Assembly (NCBI GenBank): GCA_033439255.1
Contig: CM065888.1
Span: forward strand, 248,001-312,000
Length of the DNA stretch: 64,000 nucleotides
Source: Hericium rajendrae
Taxonomy: Eukaryota > Basidiomycota > Agaricomycetes > Russulales > Hericiaceae
Direction of reading: 5' to 3'
Translations under genes and position numbers: made by a program
Shown here: piece by piece, positions 53,803 to 64,000 of the stretch
How positions within the stretch are numbered: position 1 is the stretch's first letter
Layout of the letters: each line of letters begins with the position of its first letter
Notes under the pieces: model-generated
What the model saw: the letters and a program-made list of their open reading frames with translations, nothing else
The model's database searches: none
Told to the model about the DNA's origin: nothing

Positions 53803-55791
53803 CATGGCAATCCTTTCGCCACCTCGACGTGGTGGATCTCATCTTTCGCCCTCCCCTCATCCCAAATCCACCATTACTGTCGAAGAATGGGATGCAAAAA
53901 CACCACTGCATGAAATTGAAATCCGAAGCATAGCGACTGCTAAGGCAGCATGCAAAAAGCCGACCCGGCCCTTCAAGGTACGCGCCTCCCTCTCCCTCGC
54001 CGTCCTACTCCTGACTCCGCAATTGAAGTACCCCGCAGAAGAAGCCAGGTCCTCGCACCCTGCCACGCCTATCGCCCGCGGCAAACTGCAGCAGCCCGGC
54101 TCACGCCCGTCGACGCCCAGTATCCCGTCGTCGGTCGGCGCCGCGCATGCGCTACACCCCAAGCAGCCCGTACAGACGCCACAGCAGTTCTATGACTGGT
54201 TCGCCCTCGTCGATCGCTCCGTCACGCACAGCCAGGAGGCGCACTTCCGCGAGCATCTGCTCGGCGTGTCGGAGTACCTGGAGATGTGCGACCGCCTCGT
54301 CGAGCGGATCGAGGAGGTGGACGGGGAGGTGGCGAGCATGTTCGGGGGTGGCGGAGCGTGGAGGAGGGAGGGAAGAGTCTGCAGGATGCATGTCAACGGC
54401 TGCTAGAGGAGCGAGTATGTTTCCTCTATTGTTGTGCGAGTACTCGCTGCTTAACAAGACAAACTTATGGAACTGCAAGAAGCGATCGGCACCAGGCTTA
54501 ACTACTTCCAGGATGTAGAGCACGCAACCCGTATTTGAACCATCCAGGCGAGTCTCTCGTACTGCAAACCGACTTCTTATATATGGTCGAGCACGTCGGC
54601 GTCTGTATCGATTTCTTGAAGGACCATGTGAGCTTTCGGCTGGCTTCCGTAATTTCGTTTATTTACTTTGATCGTATAGCGACGTTATCGAAAAGCGGAG
54701 GTATACTTGTTACCATTCCAGCAGTGTATAACGTGAGTCATGCCTCTGATTCGCATGTACTGTGTTAGCTCGTTACACGCTCTTACACAAGACGTGTCAC
54801 GACGATTATCAGAGAAGATGCATCGTCTAACGGAGCCTTCTGTGTTCTGTGAAATAAGAATCATCTCCAGGATGTTTCTGCCACCGCTCAAATGCGTCTG
54901 TTGTATACGAGATTCACAACAGTCTCCACACAACTCGCGCCGCTCCTGGACGAACTTGAGCGTCGAGCCCGCGCACATCCAGAAGAGCTCGCCGCGTTAC
55001 TTTCAGAGTGCCACTCAGCATACTTCAGTGCCCGGGAAACTCTGCTTATCGGCCGTCTGACCGAAGAGATTCGAGGTCTGGACCCCACGCCCACGGAGCT
55101 CGCAGAACTTGCAAGTTAGTCCTTCGATGCAAGATGCTACTGCTAAGAGCAACAGCCCGTATGGAGTGACAGGTTCGTGGTGAATCGCTGCCTCGCAGAC
55201 ACTGATGTCAAGGATGTATGGACACTTTGTCGAGCGTGCTCTCTAGGACGACTGCACCTCTTCCCGGCTCAATTTTCGCTACGCTCGGTGTCTCCCGCTC
55301 TGACGACGCAATGGGAGACGCCAAACACGTCAGATCGGCATCCGTGTTTACCCAGCCGCACGCAGGGCATCGTCCTCGACCCGCGCGTGGCCTGCGAGGC
55401 TGTCATCGCATACTGCACCGAGCCCATCTGCGCCCCGCTCCGTACGTTTGTCGATCGCGTCACTGCGCACCATTCCTCGCCTTCCGCACCCGGGCGGCTC
55501 GCGTCGCAAGACTGGGCAGCGCAGCCTATTGCGGAAGAGCTCAACGACGACTTCGCACGCGCGTGCCAGCGCGACCTGCGCAGCACCGTGATGCGCATGC
55601 GCCTGTATCTTGAGGACCGGCGGACGGTCAACGTGCTTGTGGCGCATGTAAGGGAGCTGGTCGAGGAGGGATATGTTGACTTTAGGGATGTGGTGTGGAA
55701 TATGTATGCTGGGGTGCTGAGGGAACGCGTATTGTTGGATAAATCCTTGCAGACTCTATCGAAGAATGTATGCGATGGACTTTCTACGTGA
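53803..55791 (+). pseudogene. COG3: COG3, conserved oligomeric Golgi complex subunit 3, decayed
   Basis: Order and motifs match COG3 (Sec34): MAILSPPRRGG..., TITVEEWDAKTPLHEIEIRS, HPKQPVQTPQQFYDWFALVD, LVERIEEVDGEVASMF, GWRSVEEGGKSLQDACQRLL, LMELQEAIGTRLNYFQDVEH, LNHPGESLVLQTDFLYMVEH, AEVYLLPFQQCIT, MRLLYTRFTTVSTQLAPLLD, HPEELAALLSECHSAYFSAR, then the C-terminal LYLEDRRTVNVLVAHVRELV and YVDFRDVVWNMYAGVLRERV. COG3 tethers retrograde vesicles at the Golgi. Lesions: frameshift at the G-run 54344-54348, frameshift at the T-run 54534-54536, TGA at 54734-54736 where family members have Arg, a splice donor changed to AT after SRRLSEK (about 54822), absence of the RAGCSYLKQLC to LESLCDFLYDYL section, and further frame changes near 55330. 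A functional copy should exist elsewhere in the genome. Confidence 0.85.
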
Positions 55792-56078
55792 TATTCGAGC
55801 TTGCGAGTTGGTAGTTGGTACTGAAGTGAGGAAGTGTTAAATGACGACTGTTTCCCTCCCTATTTCATATGTGTAATTGTGCATTGGAATCCTTGCTTGA
55901 AGAGCAAGCACAGCGATGTATGAAGCCACCTGTACCTAAGCTGGTCCAAGTAGAGAACATATTAAGGTAGAGGGACAGGTGGGATCTTCGGGACTTTGAG
56001 ATCAAACTACGAGCACGAGTGGTAAATTGCAGAACGGAAAACATCGTCAACATCGAGTGGTGCAGTAGCCCAGGAATT

Positions 56079-56949
56079 CTAGCGGCGATCTGAGGCCCTG
56101 CCAGCAAACGGCGCAGAACTGTTAAAGGAGGGCAATCCGGGCGTGGGCTTGTGGGGAGCGACGACATCCGCAATCAGCTTTTTATGCCACACCTTGTCGC
56201 GATCCTGATACAACCTGGAAAACACTAGTTTCGAGCCGTCGGGGACCACATAACGCTCCTCGCCAGTGCCCCCGAGGTCCTTGACATTTCGAGCGCGTCG
56301 TGTTGCTTCCTCGACCGTGAGAAGATCGAACTTAGCACCGTCCACGTGGACTTCAATGGCGAGGTCGCTAGGCGGGCGGAGAACCCTGCGGTTCTCAAGA
56401 TTGACGAGGTCGAAGTAGTATCCCATTTCTCTCCCGGACCACCAGCGCAGCACCAGCCACGCTTGGCCAGGACCATAGTCGACGAAGGTATAGCGGATAG
56501 AGGGATCGCCGGCTACGGGATGAGCCTGCAAGAAACAGTAATCAGCCAACGGAAAAAGAATGAGAATGGCAAATGGCATATTATAAGAGAATTTGAACGC
56601 ACACCGTCCACGACGAGGTCAAAGTTATGGCGCACGTCGTGCGTGATCGTCCTCACAAGGTCTTCTCTTTCCGTCCTGGACATGTCGTTCTCAAAAAGAT
56701 CAGGGTCATTGAGAGCCTCTCGAAGAAACTCCTCGGGATCGACGCGAGTCTTCTCAGGCTCGCCAAAAGTCCAGTTGATGGGGACACCGTAGCGGCGAAC
56801 GTCCGCATAAGTTTGCTATTGGAGCCGCGAAGGTTTAGTAGTGATACGACGTCATCTCGAACGTGGAAGACACTGATACTCACGATAACGATTCCCTCCC
56901 TCTGTGGGACGGCAGGATGACCGACGAATGGTTCCAGTGTGCGAGACAT
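56079..56949 (-). CDS. unknown protein, family copy A
   Basis: Start at 56949 (MSRTLEPFVGHPAVPQREGI-VI), intron with GTGAGT donor to TCCAATAG, exon QTYADVRRYGVPINWTFGEP with EKTRVDPEEFLREALNDPDL, then after an intron near 56600-56530 a final exon RYTFVDYGPGQAWLVLRWWS-GREMGYYFDLVNLENRRVL, VTVEEATRRARNVKDLGGTG-EERYVVPDG and stop at 56079. The same two domains occur in copies B (58489-59795) and C (62156-63462), but A lacks their N-terminal SUMO-interaction-like and coiled-coil region. No known domain is recognised; WTFG and RWWSGRxMGYYFDLV are the conserved signatures. Probably a lineage-specific gene family. Confidence 0.65.
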
Positions 56950-57540
56950 AAATTTTGGAATGGAAATAGGGAAGTAGTCGGAGGCAAGTAACTCGTAGAC
57001 GAGCTGAAGCGGGAGAAAAAAGGAACTGAAGTTGAGAGTTTTAGCTGTCTCTATCAAGGGCTTATATACTGTAGGTCAGGCCTCAAAGCTCAAAGGGCCT
57101 CAGACCTGGGCCTGAGCAGAAAAGCTTCCATACTAGGATGCCTCGCCTTTCGAGGCGGGCGACTAAATTCGCATGTGAGTCAAAACGAGTTCAAAGCACG
57201 CATCATTTTGGGCCAAATCTGCAAGGGCCATGCTGCCGTTCCAGCCGTAAATAGACTGCTTTGTTCTACGCCTATTGTGTTTCAAAGCACAGAGCTCAAA
57301 GTGTCACCGCCTTGATGAGCTCGTACCAGCTGGCACCACCAATAAAAATGTCTACCACCGAGTATAAAGCCAGCCATGGACTGAGCGACTGGAATCATCG
57401 TCCTTCACCACGCAGCGCTTCTGACATCCTAGTCCTCGCCGATCACCACCTCTTGTGCACCATCAGTATGTCACTATCAAGCCGTTCTTTCTTACCATAC
57501 CTCGAATGTCTCTGATACATCGGTCCCACAGAGCTCGACC

Positions 57541-58160
57541 ATGGCTGTAGCCCTACCGCCAAGCTACGGATATGGCAAATTTCTAGGCTCCAACACCGCC
57601 CTCTTTCCTGGTCAGGCTATGACCGACATTTACATGTCAAATTATTTCGCTGCACCGCCCACGGCCAGCGGTCGTTACTATCGAGTCCACTCAGAGTGTA
57701 CCACGCTCGGTTCTACCTTTTTTTGTTTGGAGTATACAATGACGGGTGGTTCTGCAAACGCTGTCTGGAATTTTAGACCCTTCGTCATCGCTCGGATCGG
57801 CATATACAGTACGGGACACTGGTTGGCACCCGTGCGTCTTCCTTATCTGTCGTCCTTTTTATGAACAGCATGTAGACCGACATCCTCCAGGTTGACACAT
57901 ACAGACTTCCTCTCTCAGCAGCTGCTGTGAGCGGCGTAGTGACAGTTGGCTACCGCCTCCAGTGGTCGCACAACGCTACCTTGCGCCGCACCGGTACACG
58001 GCCGCGACCGCTTTTCCACTACCACGAACACCGCGATCGACCCGACAGAAATCACTTGGGCGACCTCGACCTCATGACAGATCCTCCCGGGCGCCATTAT
58101 TCCCTCACCGCTATCAAATACGGCATTCAGGCTCAGTTCTTCAGGCAGCACGTACGGTAA
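57541..58160 (+). CDS. small protein of unknown function
   Basis: Two exons, 57541-57831 and 57891-58160, joined by a GTGCGT...CCAG intron in phase 0; about 186 residues. It begins MAVALPPSYGYGKFLGSNTA, with YYRVHSECTTLGSTFFCLEY and TGGSANAVWNFRPFVIARIG, and ends ALTAIKYGIQAQFF-like (SLTAIKYGIQAQFFRQHVR). There is no signal peptide by eye; two cysteines lie close together. Sits between family copies A and B in opposite orientation. No family recognised. Confidence 0.5.
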
Positions 58161-58467
58161 AGGGACGGGCAGCAAAGGAATTACATGCGATGTGGAAGTA
58201 GTAACTTAGTACATAGGGTGATGTGTTAGCGTTTCCTGTTTTGTCTTTCTCAGATGTTTATGACCCTTGATGATTCTATGGTGGTGGCCCTGTACAAGTA
58301 AACAAGAGAGAACAGTGTGCGTAGAAAGACATCTATGCCGTTCGTTTCGTACCTGGCAAAGCCGCACAGCAACATGTGTTTTGGATAGCGACAGGAATCA
58401 AAACAGCCAATGTGGTTAAGTACATAAAAAAAAGAAAAAGAAAATACGAGAACTCAAATATCAACAT

Positions 58468-59829
58468 CGAAGGATAGATGGAGCAAATTCACCCTAGGAC
58501 GGCGGTGAGCAGGTCTAACCGTGGTGCCTGACCTGCACCTGCTGGAGGGTAAGGCGCGATAACCTCCGCAACAAGCTCCCGATGAGTCTGTCTCCCCCTT
58601 CCGGCCTTCCGAATCCTATAGAAAAACAACTGAGAGCCGTGTGGCGTCAAATAGCGCTCTTCGCCTGTGCCCCCGAGCTGAGCGAGGCGGCGCGCACGAC
58701 GAGTCCCTTCCTCAACGGTGACGAGTACAGTCTGCATCATCATAGTATGGACCTCAATGATGAGGTCTTTCGGGGGAAGGAGTACGGCGCGGGTATCGAG
58801 GTCGACAAGGTCGAAATAATAACCCATATCTCGACCGGACCACCAACGAAGTGTCAACCATGGCTGACCTGGCGGATTGTCGATGAATGTGTAACGCACA
58901 CTTGGGTCGTTTGGCTCAGGGTGCGCCTAACAGCGACAAGGGGAAGTTGAACTTCGGAACCAGGAAACGAGAGAAAGAAATAGAAACATACGCCATATAC
59001 GATGGGATCCGTATGATTGAGCGCCACGTCCTTGATGATCTCGGTCATCTCGTCGATGTCATCGCCGGGCTCGTCGTCGCGATCATCTAACATACACTGC
59101 ATCAATGCCTGAAGGTCGAGATGAGTCTGCTCTGGAAGACCGAATGTCCAGTCGTTGGGAACGCCGTGGCGGCGAGCATCTTCGGCAGTCACCTAGAAAA
59201 AACAAAATTAGAAAGCATATCGGAGAAAATACGGATAGGGACGGACGATCTTGAAAGATTTCCTCGCGGGAGCAGGACAGATGACTTTGCCACTAGCAGC
59301 GCGCCGGGTCCCGCTCGCTTTCAGAAGCTGCAGCTCATTTTTCGATTCGTCTGCTTCCTTTCGCGCCGCTGCCAGCTGAGCCTTCAACTCTCGAACTTGA
59401 TCACGCTCCTGAGCACAGAACCGAGTCAGATCGAAGGTCGAAGCAAGACACATGCAACATACGTGTTTGAGCTTCTTGGAATTCACGTCGATTGAAGATC
59501 CCTCTCCACTGGAGGCTTTCCTCTTCAACGTGCGTTCGGAATCCTTTAGCAGATCAATGATTATTCGACCCTTCCCCTTAGAGAGAGGCGAAGGTCTGCT
59601 ATCGATCTTGCGGGAGCGCGTTGGTCGAGGCAAGACATCTTCCTCGTCAGAAGATATTTCGATGATTTCGGCGTTCTTGCGTTCTCGAGTTCTAGAACCG
59701 CCAGTAATAGTTGAAGAAGAGGGGTCGAATAGAGTGTGAAGAGGCATTGCTGTGGTCGTTTGTGAGAGAGCAAGAGTCGAGTGAGATTCTGCCACTGAGA
59801 TTCAGAAGACAACGCTTGATCCCGTGACC
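58468..59829. repeat. duplicated segment, copy 1
   Basis: Matches 62135-63496 at a constant offset of 3667 without any insertion or deletion across 1,362 bp; similarity continues with gaps for about 100 nt beyond the right end. Confidence 0.92.
58489..59795 (-). CDS. unknown protein, family copy B, SIM and coiled coil
   Basis: Three main exons. Exon 1 (from the ATG at 59795) includes a short hydrophobic-acidic stretch EIIEISSDEED, the form of a SUMO-interaction motif, basic patches (TRSRK, LKRKASS, SKKLKH), a Cys pair (CCMC) and a coiled coil (QERDQVRELKAQLAAARKEA). After the GTCCGT...CTAG intron, exon 2 has VTAEDARRHGVPNDWTFGLP and an acidic helix; exon 3 has RYTFIDNPPGQPWLTLRWWS-GRDMGYYFDLVDLDTRAVL, LGGTGEERYLTPHGSQLFFY and stop at 58489. 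About 385 residues, reading frame intact. The N-terminal half suggests a nuclear protein. Conserved C-terminal domain shared with copy A. Confidence 0.72.
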
Positions 59830-60347
59830 CTATGTGAATTTCAAACGCCGCGCGTACAATTTGAATCACTGTACAATGTACAATCTGGTAATCTTGCACG
59901 CCTTCATATTGCCTCAGTCCTCTGAGCATGGCAGAACCCACCACAGGAGAATACAACACAGTGTACCAGACCACATTCAAGGTGTCTAAAGCCGCAGCAA
60001 CATATGCTATTTTCACGTTCTGCTCTCTGGGGACTTGGTTCTAGGATGTCAACCGACGCCGCTGGCCGCTTCACGCTCTGCTCGATTTTTCTATGGACCC
60101 ATGAAAAAAGTATAATTGGAGTGGGTACGACACTTAAGTATCCTCTGTTAGATAGCCGTCGAGGCGCTGAGTCGTCACGCGTTCTCGGCTGTTTCGTAGG
60201 CTTACCCTGGAATTCTTCATTATCTACAGGCCCACCAATGCTATCAAGAATTACTTCTGAGCTTAGATTTCCTGGTCCAAAGTCTGATTTTTCGTTAGAT
60301 GTTGTGTATCTGTATATCTATGGGATTTTTTTCGGACCTTGCTTACG

Positions 60348-61700
60348 CCCGAGATGGAGCGCATCGTGGACCCATCCGAACCCGGAGGACATCGCTGAAG
60401 CAGCCCAGCGCGCGGGTTTTGCGATGTCAGATGAAGAGATAGAAGATGACGATTTCGAGGCAGCGACGCCTGGCCTGGCCAGCTCGCCAGTTCGAGAGTC
60501 GCCCACGCATGAGGAAGAAGGTGTTGCAGCGCTGACGCCTGTCATACAATCTATCGCCTTTCGGATGCATCCTGAGCGGACGGGAAGTCTTGCGACGGTG
60601 AAGACGGTGAGGCTTGATCGCAGAGCACGTCTCGCCGAGAAACTTGCGGACATTTTCAATCTCAGTGGCATCAACGAGGTGATCTCTAGTAAGCGTTGAT
60701 ATTTACACCAATTTGGAACAAAGATCAATCGTATGACTTATTTAGAGATGCCGTGTTGGCTACCCGATCGATATGTAAGTATTCATGCACGTATCCATCA
60801 ACCTCTAACAATGAAACAAACCATTAGTGCTGCAAGGATACATGTATCTGACCAATTCGTATCTCTGCTTCTTTGCACACCTGCCTTCACGAGAGGTACG
60901 CTATTTCTTTTTCACCATGTAATCACCTTTACAACGATTGCAGGATCAAGTCCTCAACTCAGGATCCATGATATCCATGTATAAGAAGGCGCAGCGGACA
61001 AAGCGCTGGATCCGTCATTGGTTCATACTGAAGAACGGTGTTCTGTCGTGGTACCAGTCGTCTTCGGTGAGTGGAGTTAACAACTGACCATGGTCATACG
61101 TGAACTGTCTACCAAGGACCCATACTTCCCCCACGGCGTCGTGGACTTGCGATACGCGATCACGTGCGACGCGGCCAACGAGAAGGGCATTCGTCTGCGG
61201 ACCAACAACAAGACCATCCACTTATCGGCGGAGTCTCTGCCCAGTCGTGACGAATGGATAAAAGCAATCCGCAAAGTGATCTTTAAAGCGCAGAACATGG
61301 GTGACTGCGTAAAGATTGCCATGCCTTACTCCGCCATTGTTGACGTGGACCGATCACATGCAATGCATTTCAGCGAGACAGTTGAGGTGAAAGTGGTAGA
61401 TGGAGACGATCAGCTGTCGATCGATTCTTTGCCTATTTTCATGATCTCCCCGCCGCACTCGAGCAAATCCGCGACGCAGTCGCCGCGACACACAATTTTA
61501 TTTCCAGCCCAAATCACACGCAGGCCCTCCGCATAGATACCACCGTTCCGTACTCCGCTTCAGTCCCTCGGCTTGGGAGTTCTCGCTTGCCTTCGGTTCC
61601 CGAGTCCACTCCTTCCAAACTACCTACCTTCCGCCTGTCGAGTCTTCTTCGTCCTTTTTCCGATTCTTTGCCCGTTTGGTCGCTCGACCAGCGCTCCTGA
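60348..61700 (+). pseudogene. ATG26: ATG26 sterol glucosyltransferase, N-terminal GRAM-PH part only
   Basis: Exons encode NPEDIAEAAQRAGFAMSDEE, RLAEKLADIFNLSGINEVIS (GRAM start), MPCWLPDRY, LLQGYMYLTNSYLCFFAHLP-SRE, KKAQRTKRWIRHWFILKNGV-LSWYQSSS (PH), DPYFPHGVVDLRYAITCDAA, AIRKVIFKAQNMGDCVKIAM (second GRAM), joined by ordinary introns. At the T-run 61428-61430 one base is missing: the frame goes to a stop at 61536, while AYFHDLPAALEQIRDAV-AATHNFIS continues in another frame to about 61700. The UDP-glucosyltransferase half (some 700 residues) is absent; 61930 onward is a COG3 fragment. Known ATG26 binds phosphoinositide membranes with GRAM-PH and makes sterol glucosides; this copy cannot. Start codon not determined. 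Confidence 0.82.
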
Positions 61701-61929
61701 ACCACTCGAGGATCCGAGTGGGTGAACTCTCCTTGGCTCCTCGACGCTATCGGAGCCAGGCTGAAGGCAGCTGTTCTCTTACATTTCGCCACCAAAGGCC
61801 TCCCTCGGGTCATGCCCAGACGTTTACGCTCAAACAACCTGTCGTTCATCCAGTCTTTCACATTGCGCTTACTTGGCCAGTATTCGTGCGCCAATGACCA
61901 TTGTGCCATATCGCACACGATCGACATTC

Positions 61930-62125
61930 GCCGTGGCCTGCGAGGCCGTCATCGCATACTGTACTGCGCCGAGTCCATCTGCGCACCGGTCCATGCGTTC
62001 GTCGATCGCGTCACTGCACACCAGACCTCGCCTTCCGCGCCTGGGCCGCTCGCGTCGCAAGACCGGGCGGCGCAGCCTATTGCGGAAGAGTTCAACGACG
62101 ACTTCGAACGCGCGTGCCAGCGCGA
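61930..62125 (+). pseudogene. COG3 C-terminal fragment
   Basis: About 195 nt closely match 55383-55575 of the COG3 pseudogene (GTGGCCTGCGAGGC, CATCGCATACTG, GTCGATCGCGTCACTG, GCAGCCTATTGCGGAAGAG, ACGCGCGTGCCAGCGCGA). It ends within 10 nt of the start of duplicated segment copy 2, which marks a rearrangement breakpoint. Confidence 0.88.
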
Positions 62126-62134
62126 TATGCACAC

Positions 62135-63496
62135 CGAAGGATAGATGGAGCAAATTCACCCTAGGACGGCGGTGAGCAAGTCTAACCGTGGTGCCTGACC
62201 TGCACCTGCTGGAGGGTAAGGAGCGATAACCTCCGCAACAAGCTCCCGATGCGTCTGTCTCCCCCTTCCAGCCTTCCGAGTCCTATAGAAAGACAACTGA
62301 GAGCCGTGTGGCGTCAAATAGCGCTCTTCGCCTGTGCCCCCGAGCTGAGCGAGGCGGCGCACACGACGAGTCCCTTCCTCAACGGTGATGAGTACAGTCC
62401 TCATCATCATAGTCTCGACCTCAATGATGAGGTCTTTCGGGGGAAGGAGTACGGCGCGGGTATCGAGGTCGACAAGATCGAAATAATAGCCCATATCTCG
62501 ACCGGACCACCAACGAAGTGTCAACCATGGCTGACCTGGCGGATTGTCGACGAATGTGTAACGCACACTTGGGTCGTTTGGCTCAGGATGCGCCTAACAG
62601 TGACAAGGCAAAGTTGAACTTCGGAACCAGGAAACGAGAGAAAGAGATAGAAACATACGCCATATATGACGGGATCCGTATGATTGAGCGCCACGTCCTT
62701 GATGATCTCGGTCATCTCGTCGATGTCAGCGCCGATCACGTCGTCGCGATTATCCAACATACGCTGCATCAATGCCTGAAGGTCGAGATGGGTCTGCTCT
62801 GGAAGACCGAATGTCCAGTCACTGGGGACACCGTGGCGGCGAGCATCTTCGGCAGTTACCTAGAGAAAACAAAGTTAGAGAGCGTATCGGAGAAAATATA
62901 GATAGGCACGGACGATCTTGAAAGATTTCCTGGCGGGAGCAGGACAGATCACTTTGCCACTAGCAGCGCACCGGGTCCCGCTCGCTTTCAGAAGCTGCAG
63001 CTCATTCTTCGATTCGTCTGCTTCCTTTCGCGCCGCTGCCAGCTGAGCCTTCAACTCTCGAACTTGATCACGCTCCTGAGCACAGAACCGAGTCAGATCG
63101 AAGGTCGAAGCAAGACAGACGCAACATACGTGTTTGAGCTTCTTGGGATTCACGTCGATTGAAGATCCCTCTCCACTGGAGGCTTTCCTCTTCAACATGC
63201 GTTCGGAATCCTTCGACAGATCGACAACCATTCGACCCTTCCCCTTAGAGGGAGGCGGAGCACTGCTATCGACCTTGCGTGAGCGCGTTGGTCGAGGCAG
63301 GTCATCTTCCTCGTCGGAAGATATTTCGATGACTTCGGGGTTCTTGGGTTCTCGAGTTCTGAGACCGCCAGTAATAGTTGAAGAAGAGGGGTCGAATAGA
63401 GCGCGAAGAGGCATTGCTGTGGTCGTTTGTGAGAGAGCAAGAGTCGAGTGATATTCTGCCACTGAGATTCAGAAGACAACGCTTGATCCCGTGACC
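62135..63496. repeat. duplicated segment, copy 2
   Basis: Gap-free counterpart of 58468-59829. Carries family copy C. Confidence 0.92.
62156..63462 (-). CDS. unknown protein, family copy C, near-identical to B
   Basis: Same exon layout and length as copy B, with substitutions only: start MAEYHSTLALSQTTTAMPLR, EVIEISSDEEDDLPRP (SIM-like), coiled coil QERDQVRELKAQLAAARKEA, VTAEDARRHGVPSDWTFG region, RWWSGRDMGYYFDLVDLDTR, LGGTGEERYLTPHGSQLSFY, stop at 62156. In the acidic helix B has EPGDDIDEM and C has VIGADIDEM. All splice sites and the reading frame are kept, so both copies may be expressed. Upstream context differs after about 63570. Confidence 0.72.
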
Positions 63497-64000
63497 TTTT
63501 TGTTGAATTTCAAATGCGTACACTCTGGTAATCTTGCACACCCTTCAATTGCTTCGGTCCTCTGAACACGGCACTGGGCACTACCGTGCTCGAGAACCCA
63601 GGAAAAGCCTCCTTTTTCTTCCCGCTCCATTCGGTGTGGATGAGGCATACCATCGCGCTGGCACACATGTGCAATGGAGGCTACTGGTTGGCTACTGGTA
63701 TGCCCTGCGCGTTTCGAAGGAAACCCGTCCGAAGTAGGCCTGCGCTTGAGCAGAAACGTAGGAGTGTGAGTATGATGACATGCTTTGGGATCGTTCGCGG
63801 TGATAGACCACGAAGCATTTCTGTACAAATCCAAGAGAGATAAAGAAGTGAAACTAACAGACAAGACTCAGACTGGACAATATACAGTGAAGTCAGTCTC
63901 CGCAGCCAGGTCTAGAAGCACAGACAAGCTACTCCATTATAATTGAGTATCACATCGAGCGTCGTCGACTATGAGAAGATGCTAGCCAGTATTTCCTGTG
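63497..64000. other. right edge of the window, no gene recognised
   Basis: The first 75 nt or so continue to resemble 59830-59945 with gaps. Nothing is recognised beyond. Confidence 0.35.

Noticed and set aside
54730-54775. Intron (GTGAGT...TTAG) instead of a stop codon in the COG3 copy
   Set aside because: A perfect donor happens to overlap the TGA, but removing this stretch would delete residues conserved in COG3 (LIRMYCVSSLHALTQ region begins inside it).
1-64000. CRISPR arrays, bacterial operons or prophage
   Set aside because: Intron-rich eukaryotic genes throughout; no regularly spaced repeats of that kind.

Overview
The window is nuclear DNA of a filamentous basidiomycete, most likely an Agaricomycete of the Polyporales type. 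The genes have many short GT-AG introns (about 50 nt) and are GC-rich. They include an ATG13, a PriA-like fruiting-body cysteine-rich protein, an etherase-like glutathione S-transferase, a family-typical P450, and basidiomycete-type tyrosine recombinases. The genus is not determinable by eye. All exon boundaries were read manually from splice consensus and protein similarity, so coordinates are gene spans, usually start codon to stop codon, including introns.

Layout. 0-12.7 kb: a MYND zinc-finger protein (-), a frameshifted F-box gene (+), a Zn2Cys6-type regulator (-), an F-box remnant, ATG13 (+), and a short-chain dehydrogenase with an in-frame stop (-). 12.7-20 kb: an intact cytochrome P450 (-) and a decayed paralogue. 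20-37.6 kb: PriA-like secreted protein (-), a lysine/alanine-rich H1-like AT-hook protein (-), GST (+), a PPP1R37-like leucine-rich-repeat protein with a PP1-docking motif (+) and a PrxQ/BCP-type peroxiredoxin (+), separated by long stretches (22.6-25.9 and 26.8-30.9 kb) in which I recognise no gene.

37.6-51.8 kb is a nested mobile-element block. The outer element is a DIRS/Ngaro-type tyrosine-recombinase retrotransposon with split direct repeats (A1 - genes - B1-A2 - B2), gag, RT-RNase H and recombinase. Its gag is interrupted by a second, 8.87-kb element bounded by 23-bp imperfect terminal inverted repeats. This inner element carries three multi-exon genes: an XPG/FEN1-like nuclease, a Crypton-like tyrosine recombinase with a C-terminal cysteine knuckle, and a SAP-domain protein. 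That combination is the best candidate here for an undescribed mobile system.

52-64 kb is a gene-fragment graveyard. It holds a small element rich in TGGGACACG/CGTGTCCCA motifs with a 20-bp perfect palindrome, a decayed COG3 (conserved oligomeric Golgi subunit 3), three copies of a lineage-specific gene family (two in a gap-free 1,362-bp duplication), a truncated and frameshifted ATG26 sterol glucosyltransferase (GRAM-PH part only), and a second COG3 fragment fused to the duplicated block. Several of the broken genes differ from an open frame by only one base, often in a homopolymer, so sequencing error must be excluded before calling them all dead.
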